From assembly GCA_963383645.1 (NCBI GenBank), contig OY726558.1:178775134-178839133 (forward strand): a stretch of 64,000 bases of DNA. The letters are read 5' to 3'. The notes below the pieces were generated by a model. That model did not search any database. It was not told the DNA's origin and saw only the letters and a list, made by a program, of their open reading frames with translations. This DNA is from Muscardinus avellanarius (taxonomy: Eukaryota > Chordata > Mammalia > Rodentia > Gliridae). A program made the translations under genes and the position numbers. This document shows, in pieces, positions 58,820-64,000 of the stretch. Position 1 is the first letter of the stretch. Each line of letters opens with the position of its first letter.

Positions 58820-58905
58820 AAAGAGCAAGTTCCCCACATTGGGCGCCACTTGTAGCAGTTTGCTGCTAACACAGATGTTGCGGATGTTGTTAGAAGTGCT
58901 CTTCC
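58820..58905 (-). mobile_element. Orphan retroviral LTR-end/primer-binding-site fragment
   Basis: On the minus strand an LTR-like end ...AGCAGCAAACTGCTACA is followed by AG and then TGGCGCCCAATGTGGGGA (58,848-58,831), a near-consensus lysine-tRNA primer-binding site. Neither a full LTR nor gag is recognisable around it, and an L1 fragment starts right after. Confidence 0.6.
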
Positions 58906-58906
58906 A

Positions 58907-59525
58907 TGATTATCCTTCTGATTTAATCCAATAATACCATTACTGGGTATCTTTCAAAAATGCATTGAAACCAGAGAAATGCAGTAATATATACCCATGT
59001 TCATACAATTTACAATAGTCAAATATGGAACAAACCTAGGTGTCCATTAACAGATGAGTAAATAACAAAATTATAGAAAATATACTCAATAAAATTCTAC
59101 TCAGCAACAAAGAAGAACAAAATGACATCATTTGCAGGAAGATGAAAAAGTTTGGAGAACATTGTGCTAAGTGAGATTAGCCAATCACAAAAAGTGAAGG
59201 GTCATATCTTTTCTTTAATCTGTGAAGAATATGGAGTAATTGGAATAGGGAGAGACTCCAGATAATAAAGGAGAAATCTCAGTGCCACCAGGGAGGAAAT
59301 ATAAAGGTAGGGGAGGAGGAAGATGAGGTTGATAAATGGAAATAATACCATTAACCATGTGTATACATGTAAATGTAGCAATTTAAATCTTGGTACTCTG
59401 TTCTGGGAGGTAGAAAAATGGAGAGGTGAGAGTCACAAAGTGCTGTGTGCTTATATGTCATTTTCAAAGTGATTTACATTGTAATGTGAGTCTGTAATGC
59501 ACCAATTAATGCACAAAAATAAAAC
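58907..59525 (+). mobile_element. L1 3' end, sense
   Basis: ORF2 C-terminus (AATAATACCATTACTGGGTA, GTGTCCATTAACAGATGAGT) and 3'UTR ending near CACCAATTAATGCACAAAAATAAAAC. No open frame. Confidence 0.85.
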
Positions 59526-59989
59526 AAAATTTACAATACTTAAAAATATATACTCTCTCATTAATGACATAAAGTCAGAATAATTGGAGAAACAGGATGG
59601 CTGGGGAAGAGAGAAATTGTCTTCTTTTTTCCAACCAGTGCCTTAGCTTTTTGATATTTTAAATCAAAACTTTAATCACTGGAACCAGTAAATCAATCAT
59701 AGAGTGAATAAAGGATAAACAACAAGACAATCAGGATGATTCAGGGAAAGACAGTAAAGCAATCACAGCTGAGTAGGGGAAGAAAAAGAGAAACAAGATT
59801 GAGAAAGATAAAACAAGGTTTCTTCCTATCTGTCAGAGTCTTATGAGTCCCATTTGGTCCTTGGAAACTTGCTTGCATGCAAACAATCTCCACTTGAGTG
59901 GAAAGTTTTTTTCTTTCCAATCTAGACCAAGGTGACCTTAGAGATGATGAACAAAAAGACTTTCAACAGGAACTAAAATCAGAATATTT
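59526..59989. other. Low-copy DNA, nothing recognised
   Basis: Less AT-rich near 59,800-59,900. No domain or repeat recognised. Confidence 0.4.
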
Positions 59990-60260
59990 TAGTGACACAT
60001 ACATATTCACATTTATAGTAGCACTAATCACAATAGCCAAATTATTGAATCAACTTAGGTGTCCATTAAAGAATAAATAGATTACAAAATTATGGACTAT
60101 ATACACAATATAATTCTACTCAGCAACAAAGAAAAACAAAATTATGTAATTTGCAAGAAAATGGCTGGAGATGGAAAATGTTAAGAGAAAATGGCCATTC
60201 ACAAAAAGTGAAGGTGTGTATGTTTTTTTTTTCTCATATTCTGAAGATAGGTAATAGTCC
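59990..60260 (+). mobile_element. L1 ORF2 C-terminal fragment, sense
   Basis: Words AGCACTAATCACAATAGCCA, GGTGTCCATTAAAG and ATTCTACTCAGCAACAAAG mark the ORF2 end. The 3'UTR is not present. Confidence 0.75.
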
Positions 60261-60439
60261 AGACAAAAAATACTGAACAACATTATGATAGGAGACTAAC
60301 AATGCACCATAAAAGTGATAACAGTCATACTCTTTATTTCTTTCAAATTTCCATTTTAAGAAGAAAACTATTGACCCACTATTAAAATTTTTAAAAAAAT
60401 CTTAGTATTAATTATGTTTGAATAAATGTACTTTGGGCT

Positions 60440-60720
60440 AATGAGGTTAGGTAAAAAGAAGCCAAACACTCCCAAAAAATATTGTTTGAGTATAGAATCA
60501 TAAAATATTCAGAATTGGCAAATTCATATAAACAGACAACAGATTGGTAGTTATGTGATGCAAAGAAGCAGGAGAAACTGGAAAGTAACAGAATATTAAA
60601 AATGTTTATTTTGGGGGGTGATATAAATACTGTAAATTAGGTAATGGTGATGTCAGCACTATTATGAAAACATAGTAAAGATTTTGAATTGTAAACTTTG
60701 GAAGGGAATAATCAAGATAT
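60440..60720 (+). mobile_element. Old L1M-type 3'UTR fragment
   Basis: The order of AACAGATTGGTAGTTA, TTTTGGGGGGTGATA, GGTAATGGTGATG and GAATTGTAAACTTTGG matches the 3'UTR of ancient mammalian L1M families, different from the young L1 tails elsewhere in the window. Confidence 0.6.
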
Positions 60721-60902
60721 ATGGATTGCCGTCAGTAAAAGAAAAGTTATTGTGAACAATATAAGAGCCATTAAAGATATATTTGACAAATACTTTGTAG
60801 ACATCTATCTCTCTGTTACTAAACTCTCATAGATTTATGAAAAAGGTTCTATCATGTTTCTGATGTTCAAAATTATTGTAATCTGCCTCTTGGGTTAAGG
60901 TT

Positions 60903-60912
60903 TTCTCTTTCC

Positions 60913-60976
<64 letters not shown>

Positions 60977-60988
60977 TTTCTCTTTCTT
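60903..60988. repeat. (CTTT)n microsatellite
   Basis: Tetranucleotide pyrimidine array of about 16 near-perfect units. The Lys/Glu-rich antisense frame across it is an artefact. Confidence 0.95.
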
Positions 60989-61096
60989 GTACTTAACAGT
61001 ATCCCAGAATTTCATTGAGACATAAAAGGTGTATTATGATTAGGTATTTACTTATACTAAATTATATGTCTTTTTCTTTTGCCAATATTTTTTACA

Positions 61097-63782
61097 GACT
61101 TCCAGGAAGATGGTGACCAAGAAAAGCAGCATTTATGAGCCCTGCTAAAACTGATCTCTATTGCCACAAAATCAGCACTTTTCATAGCCAGAAAACACCA
61201 TCAGCAGAGAAATAAAAAGTGTAAACAGAAGGAACATAGGAAAAGAAGACTGTAAGAACAACCAGAGACCAGAAATCAAGCCCACAATGCACCAGTGGGG
61301 CCGCGCTGGTGCCATCTTCCCCCACAGCACCAGGATCCAGAGAGGAAAGGTTAACAAGGAGCTAAAGTGAGCAGCTGCGGATTATTCAGGTGCAATTCAG
61401 CAGTTCTTTCGGAAAGAACATCTAAAACTCCCAGTGGTCAAGCTCATCACGCCTCTAGGGACTCAGAACAGAGCTCAAAACCAGAAAAGAAATATGCCAG
61501 CCTCACAGCCGAGGGCATGGCAGCGGCAGCATATTGCCAGCAGCGACAGCGAGTTCACCGCACCCTTGTCAGCTCCTGATCAACACGCACAATAACAGTT
61601 AGTGAAATTGCGGCCCCTAAAGGAGAAATACCTGTACTGCATGCCCAGGGACTTTGATAATCTCCCTGGGTCTGAGATTTTGCAGTCCAACTCTGTGAAG
61701 GAGTAGCGGTGGCAGAGATTACCACAGACTCGAGATACAGAGCACCCTAAGTGAAGTCGTAGTGATCCAGGGAAGGCACAAACTTCTGAAATCATGGGAA
61801 AGAAGAACAACAATAGAGCAATGAATGCCCACATCCCCATATTATCAGAACCTGATAACACAGAAATTCAGAGATCTCCAGAAGGTCAAATCAGGAATAT
61901 AACTGTTGAAATAATACAGGACCTTTGAAAAGAATTTAGAGAGAGTCTAAAAGGCATAAAGGATGCAATCATTGAGGTAAAGTCCTCAATTCAAAGTATA
62001 AACAATCGATTATGCCACATGGAGAATATAAACTCGCTCCTAGAAGAGGATCACTCCAAAAACAAATGTGCAATTTATAACTTAGAAAAGAAATATCAGA
62101 CAGCAGGAATCTTACATTGAAGAAATATGGCCCATTTTAAAAGAGCTAACCTAAGAATAATCTGAATAGAGGAGGGAAAAGAAGGTGAAACCAAAGGGAT
62201 CGATAATATCTTCAAATAAATAATAGCAGAAAATTTTCCAAACATAGAGCAAGAGATCGATACACAGGTCCAAGAAACTTATAGAACTCCCTTTAGACAG
62301 GATTAGAGACGAGGTTCCCCATGTCACATAATTCTCAAAATGACCAATGTAAAACCCAAGCAGAGAATTTTAAAGGCAACAAAAACAAAAGGCCAAGTGA
62401 CATTCAGAGGCAAACCATTTAGAATCACTCCAGAATTCCCAAACCAAGTCATGAGAGACAGAAAGTTTTGGAGTAACATATTCCAAACTCTGAAAGAAAA
62501 CAACTTCCAGCCGAAAACGTCCTACCCAGCAAAACTATCTACCAAATTAGATGGGGAAATTAGAAGCTTCCATGATAAACAGAAACTGAAAGAATTTATA
62601 TCTTCAAAACCAGCGCTAGAGAAAATACTCAGAGATTAACTACAAAGAAGAAATAGGTAATACAGACCAGAACCAGAGAAATAAGATTTTTCACCCAACA
62701 GACAACTAAGCAAAAAAGAATATATTCATGTGTTTATTGGTTAAAATCTTTGGAGATTATTTATTTATTTTAGTCCTTTACCTATTTCTAAATTGTATTG
62801 TTTGCTTTTATTGTTGCTAATTTTTAGAATTTCTATTTAGAATATTAATATACCTTCAGATATAGCATTTGGAAATATTTTATCCCATTCTATCAGTAAC
62901 TTTTAACTCTATTTACATTCTTTGGATGTACAATATTTTCTTTTAGGAAGTTTGTTTATTCTGTTGTTGCCTGTGCCTTTGAAATTATATCCAATAAATC
63001 AATGCCAATTTCAATGTTGTGAAGTCTTATGACCCAGGTTTTCTTATAAAAGGTTATAATCTTAATATTTACATTTAGGTCTTTTATCTATTTTGAGTCA
63101 ATATTTGTATATGGTATTAGATAAGGGTCCAAATTTATTTTTTTCATGTAATTATTATTTTTCAAGAATATTTAGTGAAAAGGATCATTATTTCCTTCAC
63201 CAAATGTTCTTGGAAACCTTGTCAAAATAATTTGACCATATATGGAAGAATTTATTTCTAGGCTTTTAATTTTACTCCATTGGTTTATATATATCTGCCT
63301 TTATAGCAGCACTACACTGTTTCAATTAATGTAGCTTTATAAGGTTTGAAATCAGAAAATCTACATCTTCTAGCTTTGTTCTTTTTTGAGATTGTTTTGG
63401 GTATTTAGAGTTCATATTTCGTATTAGGATGGATTTTTTTCTGGAAAAATGTATGATAGTTTCACCTTAAAAAAAAGAAAAAAATATCCTCTGGTAAGAA
63501 AGAAAGCAAAAAGAAATATTGAAATGTTATCTCTAAGTGATCAAAAGTTTGGTATCAGACAAATGAATCTGTTATGTAAGATTATCATTGTTTATTTTGG
63601 ATAAATTGCTATAATACTAGATGTCAACCACTAAGCCAAGAATGGGAAGGAGGGAGGGGGAGAGAATGATGTGGGGTAGGGGCTAACTGGGCAATGTGTG
63701 CACATATGTCTACACAAGTATTTTATCCCATTTTGATGTATGAATACAGTGCACTAATAAAAAATTAAATGTAAATTAAAAA
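61097..63782 (+). mobile_element. Half-L1 (HAL1-like) element, copy B, decayed
   Basis: Same order as copy A: 5'UTR with GGAAGATGGTGACC, broken ORF1, inverted ORF2 C-terminal piece (about 62,825-63,440), an unassigned part, G-rich tail (63,645-63,690) and A-rich end. Target duplication AATATTTTTTACA at 61,084-61,096 and 63,783-63,795. Just after ORF1 it has roughly 35 bp that copy A lacks, so A is not a direct copy of B. Confidence 0.85.
61795..62640 (+). pseudogene. L1 ORF1 of copy B, decayed
   Basis: Starts ATGGGAAAGAAGAAC at 61,795. Stops (for example at about 61,926) and frameshifts break the coiled-coil part. A 99-codon open piece at 62,340-62,639 keeps the end of the RRM and the C-terminal domain (VTFRGKPFRITPEFPNQVM, TSYPAKLS). 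The arginine pair seen in copy A is changed (MRDRKFW), and a two-base loss near 62,633 ends the frame early. Confidence 0.9.
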
Positions 63783-63795
63783 AATATTTTTTACA

Positions 63796-64000
63796 ACTAC
63801 ACAAATATTTTATTTTCTCACTTTTTCCTAAAGGGCCTTTAGTCATATTTTATTACATATTATCATAGCTACTTCTTGACTGATAACATTTAATAGTGAA
63901 ATGAGGATGTTTCCTCTTATCTGGTTTCTTGTCCAATGAATTTCAATGAATGAAGTTCAAGAACTAGCAAAGGGTTTAGAAATATGAAAGTTTATTTTTA
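63796..64000. other. AT-rich flank, nothing recognised
   Basis: No gene or repeat signature up to the window end. Confidence 0.4.

Noticed and set aside
60827..61015. Lys/Glu-rich open frame
   Set aside because: It translates the (CTTT)n array in antisense.

Overview
The window looks like nuclear DNA of a placental mammal: very AT-rich, with (CA)n/(TG)n microsatellites, LINE-1 (L1) fragments, 7SL-derived SINEs and endogenous retroviruses. The commonest SINE is a dimer of a B1-like 7SL left arm and a shortened ID-like (tRNA-derived) right arm, which is the B1-dID architecture of non-muroid rodents such as squirrels, dormice and beavers. I therefore read this as a non-muroid rodent, without fixing the species. 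I found no single-copy protein-coding gene, tRNA or rRNA gene. Nearly every open frame is a retroelement remnant or low-complexity translation.

Layout. At 0-18 kb there are two SINE-rich stretches, then a dense pile of L1 pieces on both strands. Two of these are 5'-inverted L1s (3.5-4.7 and 7.0-8.2 kb), and one is an antisense L1 (13.07-17.57 kb) with a large ORF1/ORF2 deletion. A 1.5 kb composite element sits in the 5' part of that L1: about 22 GC-rich ~50 bp tandem units, an LTR-like middle and an L1-like 3' tail, flanked by perfect 15 bp target duplications. It is organised like primate SVA elements. From 18 to 29 kb is mostly AT-rich low-copy DNA with scattered SINEs, a 43 bp perfect palindrome (27.17 kb) and a solo class I-type LTR (28.47-29.05 kb). 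At 29.8-32.6 kb is a 2.77 kb half-L1 element with perfect target duplications and an intact 320-codon ORF1. Its ORF2 is represented only by an inverted fragment. A second, decayed copy with the same architecture lies at 61.1-63.8 kb, so this rearranged form itself appears to have been mobilised.

From 32.6 to 40.6 kb is low-copy DNA with SINEs, a 247 bp tandem duplication ending in (AT)n arrays, and LTR-like fragments. From 40.9 to 47.7 kb lies an antisense L1 (ORF1 plus a 5'UTR with three ~172 bp monomers), split by a 4.57 kb type-D/betaretrovirus-like provirus (41,930-46,498, minus strand). The provirus has two 454 bp LTRs and 6 bp target duplications. Gag remnants, an open integrase frame with its D,D-35-E residues and a short transmembrane-envelope piece remain; I see no reverse transcriptase. 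From 48 to 61 kb is mostly AT-rich low-copy DNA with SINEs, L1 3' ends, a processed FKBP3 pseudogene (55.95-56.94 kb) and an orphan retroviral primer-binding-site fragment (58.83 kb).

How the parts relate. The L1s are the presumed source of the machinery that moved the SINEs, the FKBP3 copy, the half-L1s and the SVA-like composite. Several of these share a G-rich L1 3'UTR tail. The two nested insertions (provirus in L1, composite in L1) give relative ages. Family names rest on recognising sequence signatures by eye, and boundaries are accurate to about 10-30 bp unless a target duplication is stated.
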